Assembly (NCBI RefSeq): GCF_904528075.1
Contig: NZ_LR882035.1
Coordinates: 434,001-498,000, forward strand
DNA length: 64,000 nt
Direction of reading: 5' to 3'
Origin: Agreia sp. COWG
GTDB lineage: Bacteria > Actinomycetota > Actinomycetes > Actinomycetales > Microbacteriaceae
Positions 39,101-46,771 of the stretch are shown piece by piece; within the stretch, counting starts at the first letter, position 1; each line of letters begins with the position of its first letter. The notes under the pieces were generated by a model. It was not told the origin of the DNA. It did not search any database and saw only the letters and a list, made by a program, of their open reading frames with translations. The position numbers and the translations under genes were made by a program.

Positions 39101-41885
39101 CGGCGACCCGTACACGGGCTACTGGCGTGTGGCTGGTGACAACGCCTGGAGCGGCGACCCCTTCTTCAAGGGCAGCATCGACGAGGTCGCGGTCTACCCG
39201 AACGCGCTCACCTCCGACCAGGTGGCCGACCACTACAGAATCGGAGCGGGCATCGTTCCGAACGTTCGCCCCGTCGCCGCGTTCACGTCGACCGTGACCG
39301 ATCTGAGCGTCGCGTTCGACGCATCCGGCTCCGCCGACCAGGACGGAACGATCGCCACCTACGCCTGGGACTTCGGAGACGGCCAGACCGCGACCGGCGC
39401 CACGCCGACGCACGCCTACTCGACCGCGGGCGACCACGCGGTCGCACTGACGGTCACCGACAACTCGGGGGAGTCGACGACCCTCTCGCACACGGTCACG
39501 ACGAATCTCGCGAACGTGGCGCCCACGGCCTCGTTCACCTCGACCGTCACCGATCTCAGTGTGGCGTTCTACGCCTCCGGCTCCACCGATTCCGACGGCT
39601 CCATCGCGTCGTACTCGTGGAACTTCGGCGACGGCAGCACCGGCACGGGGGTGAACCCGAGTCATGCATACGCGATCGCGGGCAGCTACCCGGTGACCCT
39701 GAACGTCACCGACAACAAGGGCCTGATCTCCGACGTCACGAAGACGGTTGTGGCCACGGCCAAGGTGCTCGTTCCGCCGACGTCCGCGTTCACGAAGACG
39801 GCCACCGGTCTCAGCCTCGGCCTCGACGGCAGCGCCTCGACGGATGCCGACGGCACGATCGCGTCGTACGCCTGGACCTTCGGTGACGGTCAGGCCGGCT
39901 CCGGCGCGACGACGACGCACGCCTACGCCTCGGCCGGCACCTTCCAGGTGAGCCTCACGGTGACCGACAACGACGGTGCCTCTGCCACGTCGACCCAGTC
40001 CGTGACGCTCACCGCACCGCCGGCCAACGTCGTTCCCACGGCCTCGTTCACGAGCTCGGCGGCCGACCTGGCCACATCGTTCGACGCCACGGCGTCGACG
40101 GATGCCGACGGCACGATCGCCTCGTACGCCTGGGCATTCGGAGACGGCAGCACGGGCACCGGTGCCACCGCGTCGCACAGCTACGCAGCGGCCGGCAGCT
40201 ACACGGTGATCCTCACGGTGACCGACAACGTCGGAGCGACCGGAACGAGCACGAAGACCCTGACGGTGACCGCGCCCGCCCAGCCCGGCGGCCCGCTCGC
40301 GACGGATACCTTCACCCGCACGTCGACGAGCGGTCTCGGCTCGGCCGAGGTCGGCGGCAGCTGGAATGTGACCGGCGGAGTGGCGAACGCCACGGTCTCG
40401 GGTAACAAGGCTCGCCTGAAGGCGACGAAGGCGACCGCCGGAGTGAACGCGTCACTGTCGGCAGTCTCGACGACGTCGAGCAACTCGTTCGCGACGTTCG
40501 CGCTCGACAAGCTCGCCGATGGAGGAGGAACGTTCTTCTCTCTGGCCGGCCGGCAGATCTCTTCCGGCAACGACTACCGGGCCAAGATCAAGGTGGCGGC
40601 CAACGGCGCGCTCACGCTGACCCTCGGAAAGACCGTGGCCACTGCCGAAACAGCCCTGAAGGCAGTGAATCTGACGGGAAGCTACGTTGCCGGCACGGAG
40701 TACCGCGTGCGCACCGAGGTCACCGGAACGAACCCGACCACGGTGAGGGCGAAGGTGTGGGCTGTCACGCAGACCGAGCCCGCCGCCTGGCAGGCCACGG
40801 CTGACGACACCACCGCAGCGCTGCAGAGCGCGGGCACCGTCGGCGTGATGACCTACCTCAGCGGTTCGTCGTCGAACTTCCCGCTCGTCACCTCGATCGA
40901 CGATCTGTCGGTCGCTACCGTGGGAGCCGTCGTCACCCCGCCGGTCGTCACACCGCCCGTGAACGCGGCGCCGGTTGCAGCGTTCACCAGCTCGAATGTC
41001 GACCTGACCGCGTCCGTCGACGCGTCCACGTCGACAGACTCCGACGGCACGATCGCGTCGTACGCCTGGAACTTCGGTGACGGCGCGACGGCCACGGGGG
41101 TGACGGCATCACACGCCTTCGCCTCGGCCGGCAGCTACCAGGTCACGCTCACGGTGACGGACAACTCCGGGGCGACGGCTACCGTGACGAAGTCGGTCTC
41201 GGTGACGGCGCCGGTCGTGACCCCGCCCGTGGTGACTCCGCCGGCCGGAGCCGTGGCGACGGACGCCTTCGAGCGCACGGCGGTGGCAGGCCTCGGATCT
41301 GCCGACGTGGGAGGAGCTTGGACCGTGAACGGCGGGGCGGCGAACGCGTCGGTCGCCGGGGGCAAGGGCGTGTTGACATCCACCAAGGGTGGGGCCGGCC
41401 TCACGGCCTTCCTGCCTGCAGTGTCGTCTTCGCAGACGAATGCCGTGGTGAACTTCTCTGTCGACAAGCTCGACAACGGAGCCGGCCAGTACGTATCGCT
41501 CGCCGCACGCCAGGTGTCTGCCGCAAACGACTACCGCGCCAAGGTGAAGATCGCATCGAATGGCGCGCTGACGCTGACGCTGCAGAAGACCGTCGCCGGT
41601 GCAGAGACAGCACTCAAGTCGGTGGCCATCGCCGGTGCCTACGTGCCAGGCGTCGAGTACTCGATTCGCGTGCAGGCCACGGGGGCTGGCACGACCTCAC
41701 TGGCCGCGAAGATCTGGCCAGCCGGGCAGGCAGAACCCGCGGCCTGGCAACTCACGGCGGACGATACCACCACCCAGCTGCAGGCACCGGGCGCGGTCGC
41801 GCTGGTCACCTACCTCAGCGGTTCGTCGACGAACTTCCCCATCGCGGTGTCGTTCGACAACCTCGGTGTCACGGCTGTCCAGTGA
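36180..41885 (+). CDS. Giant secreted surface protein with beta-propeller, LamG and PKD domains
   Basis: A 1901-residue exported protein. AAAGGA lies before the ATG at 36180, which starts a normal signal (RTPWARAFVVMSASIAVVAGALVASPAMA). Domains in order: beta-propeller (~55-440; repeated GxxxYVGGSFTQVNG strands), fibronectin-III-like (~447-550), two LamG/concanavalin-like domains (~572-777 and ~806-1017, each with YYRLG/YWRLG starts and DEVAxYxxALT ends), four PKD domains (~1030-1365; WDFGDG, WNFGDG, WTFGDG, WAFGDG), module A (~1370-1579), a fifth PKD (~1597-1677) and module B (~1690-1901). Modules A and B share DxFxRTxxxGLGSADVGGxW and PAAWQxTADDTT. There is no sorting signal. Likely binds cell-surface glycan. 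It overlaps the following glycosyltransferase gene by one base. Confidence 0.85.
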   Translation: MVNPRTPWARAFVVMSASIAVVAGALVASPAMADTTPTDPTNPATPATVTADALPTVQIDGNVWQQTIIGDTVYAVGKFGTARPAGAARGVNAVVRNNILAYSISTGQLITSFAPSLNDEAFSVTSSPDGSRIYVGGSFTQVNGATVWRIAALDAKTGALITSFLPKPAGPVRAIVATASTVYFGGLFSTVGTAQRPGVAEATVSNGALTSFGPQVTGGRVNGLLLSPDKSKLVIGGQFTQINGSDRPGRGLGMVSTADASLLPFQINDVVRNGDVSSSITSLSSDGDDIYGTGYTFNGTGNFEGTFRSSFSSGTTTWLEDCHGDTYSVKPIGDVVYTASHAHYCGNIGAFPQTDPWGFHRALAFSKTATGTLTPDQHGYPSFTGTPSPSLLTWFPDLESGKATGQNQGPWTVDGNAKYVVYGGEFPTVNGAAQEGLVRFAVKSAAPNQQGPRVTGSRFNPTVASTVSGTVRLTWPANWDRDNSTLKYDVIRDGNTTKPIYTTTADSTFWNQPQMGFVDTGLVPGQSYRYRVFATDPSGNIARSDTVTIVATASGQSASPYSTAVMADAPNRYYRLGDAAGTTVEDWAGFNDGTVTGTPDFGKAGQNPADSNTAVGFKDGSYVTTPTAEKGPNTFTVESWVKTTSTDGGKIIGFGSSATGSSASYDRMVYMSNDGTINFGVYTGQSQLVSSSKTYNDGEWHHVAATLSPAGMTLTIDGRQVGSRSDVTQGQDYTGYWRIAGDNLGGWPNKPNSDYLTGDIDEVAIYSAALTQDQLIAHYVAAGRTSPIPPAPADAYGASVYNLNPTLYWRLGESSGTTAADSGKRDNSGLYFGAFAQQTAGALKNVGDTAATFSPTSNGFGGWNQAGVSSASSSPSTTSYTEELWFKTTTTSGGKLIGFGSSQTGTSGNYDRHVYMENDGRLTFGVWTGNANTATTSASYNDGQWHHLVASESSPDGMKLYVDGKLKATNPQTGGDPYTGYWRVAGDNAWSGDPFFKGSIDEVAVYPNALTSDQVADHYRIGAGIVPNVRPVAAFTSTVTDLSVAFDASGSADQDGTIATYAWDFGDGQTATGATPTHAYSTAGDHAVALTVTDNSGESTTLSHTVTTNLANVAPTASFTSTVTDLSVAFYASGSTDSDGSIASYSWNFGDGSTGTGVNPSHAYAIAGSYPVTLNVTDNKGLISDVTKTVVATAKVLVPPTSAFTKTATGLSLGLDGSASTDADGTIASYAWTFGDGQAGSGATTTHAYASAGTFQVSLTVTDNDGASATSTQSVTLTAPPANVVPTASFTSSAADLATSFDATASTDADGTIASYAWAFGDGSTGTGATASHSYAAAGSYTVILTVTDNVGATGTSTKTLTVTAPAQPGGPLATDTFTRTSTSGLGSAEVGGSWNVTGGVANATVSGNKARLKATKATAGVNASLSAVSTTSSNSFATFALDKLADGGGTFFSLAGRQISSGNDYRAKIKVAANGALTLTLGKTVATAETALKAVNLTGSYVAGTEYRVRTEVTGTNPTTVRAKVWAVTQTEPAAWQATADDTTAALQSAGTVGVMTYLSGSSSNFPLVTSIDDLSVATVGAVVTPPVVTPPVNAAPVAAFTSSNVDLTASVDASTSTDSDGTIASYAWNFGDGATATGVTASHAFASAGSYQVTLTVTDNSGATATVTKSVSVTAPVVTPPVVTPPAGAVATDAFERTAVAGLGSADVGGAWTVNGGAANASVAGGKGVLTSTKGGAGLTAFLPAVSSSQTNAVVNFSVDKLDNGAGQYVSLAARQVSAANDYRAKVKIASNGALTLTLQKTVAGAETALKSVAIAGAYVPGVEYSIRVQATGAGTTSLAAKIWPAGQAEPAAWQLTADDTTTQLQAPGAVALVTYLSGSSTNFPIAVSFDNLGVTAVQ

Positions 41886-42760
41886 TGACATCATCATCGG
41901 TCCGTGACCTCGCCCGCCGTGGCCGAAGGAGACTGCGGCGCGCTCGCGCGAGGTGGGAGACCCGCTCGCTGTCGCAGCGAGAGAGAGCGACGTCGAAACC
42001 GCTCATCGGCGACGCCCCTGTCGTGGTGTCGCTCACGAGTTATGGAACGCGCATAGACAGCGTGCACGTGACGATCGAGTCGATCGCGCGTGGCGCCGTG
42101 CGGCCGGCCAGGATCGTGCTGTGGCTCGACTCGGCCGACGCGATGGCGAATCTGCCCGAGGCCCTCGAGCGACAGAAGGCCCGCGGCCTCGAGGTGCGCC
42201 TCGCCGAGAATTACGGCCCGCACACCAAGTACTTTCCGTTCGTGCAGGCCGACGATCTCTCCGGTCCCCTCGTCACGGCCGATGACGATATTCTCTATCC
42301 CCGGCACTGGTTGGCCGGGCTGATGGATGCCCATACCCGGCATCCCGACGCGATCACCGGCTATTGGGTGCGCACCATGCGGCTCGGCGATTCCGGCATT
42401 CCCACCGGCTACGCATCGTGGCCGTCGGCATCCGACACCCTGCCGCACCCGCGCAACGTGCCGCTCGGTGTTTCCGGCGTCATCTACCCTCCCCGCATGC
42501 TGGAGCGTCTGCGTGAGCTGGGGGAGGCATTCGTGCCGCTCGTGCCGTCGACCGACGACCTCTGGCTGCACGCCGTCGCCTTGCGAGCGGGCATTGAGGT
42601 GCGCCAGCTGAACAGCAGGCCGGTGCACTTCTTGACGGTTCCCGGCTCTCAGCAGCTGAGTCTGGCGGCCACGAACGTGTCTGGATCAGGCAACGATCGC
42701 GCGGTCGCGCGGCTGTACACCCGTGGCGACCTGCAGCTCATCGAGGGACTCGTCGGGTAG
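41885..42760 (+). CDS. Glycosyltransferase (DDD-type) of the surface-polymer locus
   Basis: A 291-residue protein beginning with a basic N-terminus (SVRDLARRGRRRLRRARARW) and a GT-A-type core: VVSLTSYGTRIDSVHVTIESIARGAVRPARIVLWLD, then GPLVTADDDILYPRHWLAGLMDAH with the metal-binding DDD (aspartates) and GVSGVIYPPRMLERL. It resembles capsular-polysaccharide glycosyltransferases. Its ATG overlaps the stop of the giant PKD protein, so the two are translationally coupled and probably functionally linked. Its last 75 bases overlap the end of the convergent polymerase gene. Confidence 0.72.
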   Translation: MTSSSVRDLARRGRRRLRRARARWETRSLSQRERATSKPLIGDAPVVVSLTSYGTRIDSVHVTIESIARGAVRPARIVLWLDSADAMANLPEALERQKARGLEVRLAENYGPHTKYFPFVQADDLSGPLVTADDDILYPRHWLAGLMDAHTRHPDAITGYWVRTMRLGDSGIPTGYASWPSASDTLPHPRNVPLGVSGVIYPPRMLERLRELGEAFVPLVPSTDDLWLHAVALRAGIEVRQLNSRPVHFLTVPGSQQLSLAATNVSGSGNDRAVARLYTRGDLQLIEGLVG

Positions 42761-43993
42761 CTCGGCAGCCTTCAGTTGAGAGGCCGCGGTGACCATGGCG
42801 AGGACGCCCCAGACGAGGATTCCGGCAACGGAGCGTGTGGCGAGGGCGCTATAGGTATTGGGGATGATGAGGGCCATGGCGCCCGCCAGCCACGCCCCCG
42901 TGATGAAGCCTCGACGCGCGTAACGCACGAGGAGATAGGCCATGGCGCCGAAGTACAGCACGGCGAAGACGATTCCGATGTCGATGGAATACATCAGGAT
43001 CGAGCTCTCCAGGCTGGTGCCGAGGCCCGCCGCCGAGCCCACGCGATAGCTGGACGAGACGCCGCGGCCGACGATGAAGTACTGGCTCCAGTTCGAGGCG
43101 AAGAAGTCGATGGCCAGTTCGCGGGCCCTGGTCGATCCGGTGTCGTTCTGGAGTCGCCCGATCAGGCCGTCTGCCAGTGGGGAGAAGGCGAGGGCGATTG
43201 CTCCGATGGCCGTCGCCGCGATACCGGCGGTGCGCCTGGGCCAGGTGGTGGCAGACGCGATCATCACGTACATGGCTCCGACGAGCACGAGCACGATGCC
43301 GAGCCTGCTCTGTGAGATGAGTGCGCCCACGAGCATCAGGCCGATGAGGGGAACTCTGATGTACCAGCGCGTGATGGCCGCGAGCAGGGGAGTCGTCACG
43401 CAGACGGCGAACGAGAGCGCCAACGGCTGGTCGAGTGTGCCCATCCATCTGTTGCCCTTCGAGGCGAACCAGTACAGGCTCTCGAACTGCTTCGCGTAGA
43501 CCAGCGGCTGCTGGGTGATCCATTGGGCGAGCGCCACGACGACGACGACGGCCGTCAGGACGATGAAGAGGGTGCGAAGGCGCCGGATGCTGCGCTTGGT
43601 CGCCGCGGTCATGATGAGGATGAACGCCGCGACCGGAACGACGACCTGGTCGATGAGGATCACCGTGCCGCTGCCGACGTCGCTGTAACGCGTATTGACG
43701 TACGCCACGGCGATCACCACCAGGAGTGACAGGTAGAGCAGTACATTGCGAGCGATAACGCCGCCGAGCTTGCGGCGGCTGTAGACGAGCTGCATGGCCA
43801 GCGATACGAGCACCAGCCATGACGCCGGATGCGAGGACAGCGGACCGGTCGGCTGGCCGGTGATAACGCTCCCCGCTACCGCAGGTACGAGGAACCAGAG
43901 TGCTACCGATACCCCCACGGCGATCATCGGACGGTCGCGTGTCAGGAACGCGATGGCCGCGCACACGACGATCCAGATGAGCAGCTGGGTCAT
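42686..43993 (-). CDS. O-antigen ligase/polymerase (Wzy-like) membrane protein
   Basis: A 435-residue integral membrane protein with about ten helices. The large loop WITQQPLVYAKQFESLYWFASKGNRWMGTLDQPLALSFAV and the following helix segments (LISQSRLGIVLVLVGAMYVMI; FIVGRGVSSSYRVGSAAGLGTSLESSIL) match the O-antigen ligase/Wzy pattern, where an Arg-rich periplasmic loop binds the polymer. Expected to polymerise lipid-linked repeat units outside the membrane. Its ATG overlaps the stop of the Wzz-like gene by four bases (ATGA), and its 3' end overlaps the convergent glycosyltransferase gene by 75 bp. Confidence 0.78.
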   Translation of the reverse strand: MTQLLIWIVVCAAIAFLTRDRPMIAVGVSVALWFLVPAVAGSVITGQPTGPLSSHPASWLVLVSLAMQLVYSRRKLGGVIARNVLLYLSLLVVIAVAYVNTRYSDVGSGTVILIDQVVVPVAAFILIMTAATKRSIRRLRTLFIVLTAVVVVVALAQWITQQPLVYAKQFESLYWFASKGNRWMGTLDQPLALSFAVCVTTPLLAAITRWYIRVPLIGLMLVGALISQSRLGIVLVLVGAMYVMIASATTWPRRTAGIAATAIGAIALAFSPLADGLIGRLQNDTGSTRARELAIDFFASNWSQYFIVGRGVSSSYRVGSAAGLGTSLESSILMYSIDIGIVFAVLYFGAMAYLLVRYARRGFITGAWLAGAMALIIPNTYSALATRSVAGILVWGVLAMVTAASQLKAAELPDESLDELQVATGVQPRDRAIVA

Positions 43994-45405
43994 CGTCGGG
44001 CTGCCACAGGCCCGGTGGTGTGCTCCTCGGTCTCCGACTCGGCGTTCGCGGCTGCCGCGCCCGGCGATGATGCGGCAGCGGTGGTGTGCGAATCGGTGGG
44101 GTTCTGCGCGCGCCGCTTCGGTGACGGAGCGGTGTTCATGACCGCGCCGAGGATCTTCGCGGACTGCGACGAGAGAGATTCGACCGCGCGGGTGAGCTGA
44201 TCTTTTGTACTGCGGTCGCGATTCACGACGAGCACGATGCCGTCTGCGGAGCGGGCGACCACGGCGGCGTCGACACTCGGCAGCAGGGCGGCCGAGTCGA
44301 GGATCACGATGTCGAACCGCGCCTGCAACTCGTCGATGACGTGTGCGAGCGCGCCGCTCGAGAGCAGCTGGGGAGCGTGCTCGACCCCGAGCGTGCCGGC
44401 GGGAATGAGATCGAGGTTCGCGGTCGGGGTCGACGTGAGGGCATCGGTGACCTCGGCGTCGCCCGACAGCACGGCCACGAGGCCGACGTTGCCGAGCACG
44501 CCGAAATCATTGGCCAGGCGCGGGTTTCGCAGATCGGTCTCGACGAGGACGACTCGACGACCGAGGCCGGCGATGGCCGAGGCCATGGCGCTGGCGACGA
44601 GGGTGCGGCCGTCGCCCGACGTCGGGCTGACCACCTCGATGACCCGATGAGCGGTTGCGCCGGATGTGCCGAGGCCCAGCCTGGTCACGAGGCTTTCGGC
44701 GGCTCGGGCGAGCGACGAACTGGCGGCAGGTGCCCCGCGGAGGTGGGGAATCGCGCCGATCGTGGCGACGCCGAGCAGCTCTTTGACATCGCTGTCGTTG
44801 CTCACGGAGCGCTTGCCGGTCTTGCGCAGGATCGCGATTCCCAGGCCGAGCGCGAGGCCCACGATTGCTCCGAGGGAGAGGTTGAGCTGGGTGCGCGGCG
44901 AGATCGGGTCGTTGTTCAGCGTCGGGCCGGACACCACGTTCATCTTCACGTTCGCAATCTCAGTGGTGCCGCGGTTGTCGAGCTTTGCGACAAGCCCGCC
45001 GAAGTCATCGGCCACGGCCTTGGCGATCTCGAACGAGCGCTGCTTGTCGGTGTCTCGCACCTCGACGCCCAGGAGAACCGTTTCGGGATCGGAGTACGCG
45101 CTGATCATCGAGGTGAGTTGCGGCACGCTCAGATCGAGCTTGGCCGTCTGGATCACTTGCTCGATCATCGCCTCACTCGTCAGGAGCTGCACGTAGGAGT
45201 TGATACGCCGCTGGGCGAACTCGTCGGCCTGCAGGGGGGACTGGTCTGCGCCGGTCTGCGTCGAGACGAAGAACTTCACGCTGCTCGAATACACGGGCTT
45301 GCTGATGGAGTTGTACGCCGAGGCGAGGCCGAGGCCCACGATCAGGGTCATCACGACGATCCACCAGCCGGTGGTGATCGCGCGTAGATAGGTGTTCAGG
45401 GCCAC
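43990..45405 (-). CDS. Wzz/CpsD-like chain-length protein with degenerate tyrosine-kinase domain
   Basis: A 471-residue protein: N-terminal Wzz-type domain with helix TTGWWIVVMTLIVGLGLASAYNSI, second helix near residue 185 (TQLNLSLGAIVGLALGLGIAIL) and a C-terminal BY-kinase-like ATPase fold. The GTG at 45405 has GGAGAA five bases upstream; an upstream ATG would add 46 unlike residues. The Walker A region reads SPTSGDGRTLVAS, with Arg in the position of the catalytic Lys; Walker A' is VLVETDLRNPRL and Walker B is ILDSAALLPSVDA. The C-terminus is Ala/Thr/Ser-rich and has no Tyr cluster, which bacterial tyrosine kinases normally autophosphorylate. It is probably a length regulator acting without kinase signalling. 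Coupled to the polymerase gene. Confidence 0.82.
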   Translation of the reverse strand: MALNTYLRAITTGWWIVVMTLIVGLGLASAYNSISKPVYSSSVKFFVSTQTGADQSPLQADEFAQRRINSYVQLLTSEAMIEQVIQTAKLDLSVPQLTSMISAYSDPETVLLGVEVRDTDKQRSFEIAKAVADDFGGLVAKLDNRGTTEIANVKMNVVSGPTLNNDPISPRTQLNLSLGAIVGLALGLGIAILRKTGKRSVSNDSDVKELLGVATIGAIPHLRGAPAASSSLARAAESLVTRLGLGTSGATAHRVIEVVSPTSGDGRTLVASAMASAIAGLGRRVVLVETDLRNPRLANDFGVLGNVGLVAVLSGDAEVTDALTSTPTANLDLIPAGTLGVEHAPQLLSSGALAHVIDELQARFDIVILDSAALLPSVDAAVVARSADGIVLVVNRDRSTKDQLTRAVESLSSQSAKILGAVMNTAPSPKRRAQNPTDSHTTAAASSPGAAAANAESETEEHTTGPVAARR

Positions 45406-45470
45406 GAGTTCTCCAGAAAAGGGGGATGGTTGTGTGTCGGAGCCGCCGTGGCACCAGGTGAGCCGGGCAT

Positions 45471-45497
45471 CTAGTAATGGGGTGCGCCCCGTACTAG
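45471..45497. promoter_or_regulatory. Dyad in the divergent wzz/glycosyltransferase promoter region
   Basis: CTAGTA (45471-45476) mirrors TACTAG (45492-45497), enclosing GGGG-TGCG-CCCC. The outer arms and the inner stem are both perfect. It lies between the divergent wzz-like (45405) and GT4 (45584) starts and next to the -10-like TAGTAT (45495-45500), so a regulator bound here could control both halves of the polymer locus. Confidence 0.5.
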
Positions 45498-45583
45498 TAT
45501 GTGAGGATTCTTCGACTTTAACCCCGTGTTCACGAGTCGGCAACCCCTCGAAGGGGGCTCATCTATCTATCGGAGGTAACGCC

Positions 45584-46771
45584 GTGACCAAGCCACGCGT
45601 CCTCGTGGTGCATCCCAGTGCCGAGCTCTACGGCTCCGATCGGGTGTTGCTCGAGAGTGTTGCCGGCTTCGTCGACAACGGCGCCGACGTGGAGGTGCTG
45701 CTCGCCTCGCCCGGTCCGCTCGAGGCGCTGCTGCGCCAGAAGGGCGCACGCGTAGACGTCGTCGCCATGCCCGTCGTGCGAAAGGCCGTGCTGCGGCCGA
45801 TTGCGCTCGCGCGCTTCGTCGGGGGTTCTGTGATCGCATTCGTGCGCGGGGTGGCCAGAGTCCGTCGATTCAGGCCGCACGTCGTGTACGTGAGCACGCT
45901 CACCATCCCCGTGTGGAACGTCATCGCGTTCGCAAGCCGACGTGAGCTTGTGGTGCACGTGCACGAGGCAGAACGCAGCGCCGGCAGAGCCCTTCGCACG
46001 GCGCTCAACGCCCCTCTGCGGTTCGCGACCCTGATCGTGTTCAACAGCATCTACTCGCAGCGCACTGTCGAACTCACCTACCCAGCTGCCGGTCTCCGGT
46101 CGCAGGTCGTCTACAACGGCGTCGTCGGTCCAGACCGGGTCGTTTCAGCCCGCGCCTCGCTCGATGGAGAGTTGCACATGGTCTACGTCGGCCGGCTCTC
46201 CGCACGCAAGGGCCCAGACGTCGTCGTCGAAGCCATGGCGATGGCCAGGCACGCAGAAAAGCTGTCTCTCACCGTCGTCGGGGGCGTGTATCCGGGCTAC
46301 GAGTGGTTCGAAGAGGGATTGAGGGCGCGCATAAAAGAGCTCGGCCTGTCTGATCGCGTTCGGTTCGCGGGGGTGCAGCCCAGCGGCTACCCCTACCTGG
46401 CCGCCGCGGATCTCGCCCTCGTCCCATCGACCGTCGATGAGCCGTTCGGCAACACCGCGGTCGAGGCGATGCTGGCCGCGCGTCCCGCGATCGTCAGCGA
46501 TACCTCGGGCCTGCGCGAGGCGGGTGCCGGATACGGCTCCGTTCTCTTTGTGCGGCCCGGCGACGCCGGCGCGCTGGCCGAGGCCATGGATACTGCGGTC
46601 GAGCAGTGGGCCACGTTGCGCGCTGCAGCTGCAGCCGACGCGGAGCAGGCCGGAAGGCGGCATGCGATCGAGACCTATCACGCCGCCCTCTGGGCGTCGA
46701 TGTCCACGGTGTCGGCTACCGTGTCGAGCCTGGAAGTGCCCCGCCCCGTCACCACCCAGAGGACCGCATGA
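45584..46771 (+). CDS. Glycosyltransferase family 4
   Basis: A 395-residue GT-B enzyme. The start GTG has GGAGGT five bases upstream. The N-terminal Rossmann domain (PRVLVVHPSAELYGSDRVLLESVAGFVDNGADVEVLL) and the C-terminal domain with the conserved donor-binding Glu region (VYVGRLSARKGPDVVVEAM; ADLALVPSTVDEPFGNTAVEAMLAARPAIVSDTSGLREA) are typical of retaining GT4 enzymes. Adds a hexose or deoxyhexose to the lipid-linked repeat. Ends in an ATGA overlap with the flippase gene. Confidence 0.88.
   Translation: MTKPRVLVVHPSAELYGSDRVLLESVAGFVDNGADVEVLLASPGPLEALLRQKGARVDVVAMPVVRKAVLRPIALARFVGGSVIAFVRGVARVRRFRPHVVYVSTLTIPVWNVIAFASRRELVVHVHEAERSAGRALRTALNAPLRFATLIVFNSIYSQRTVELTYPAAGLRSQVVYNGVVGPDRVVSARASLDGELHMVYVGRLSARKGPDVVVEAMAMARHAEKLSLTVVGGVYPGYEWFEEGLRARIKELGLSDRVRFAGVQPSGYPYLAAADLALVPSTVDEPFGNTAVEAMLAARPAIVSDTSGLREAGAGYGSVLFVRPGDAGALAEAMDTAVEQWATLRAAAAADAEQAGRRHAIETYHAALWASMSTVSATVSSLEVPRPVTTQRTA

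Noticed and set aside
38160..40178. 672-codon open frame on the reverse strand inside the giant PKD gene
   Set aside because: It is an antisense shadow of high-GC repeated PKD/LamG codons; Arg/Gly/Val-rich, no domains, no ribosome site.
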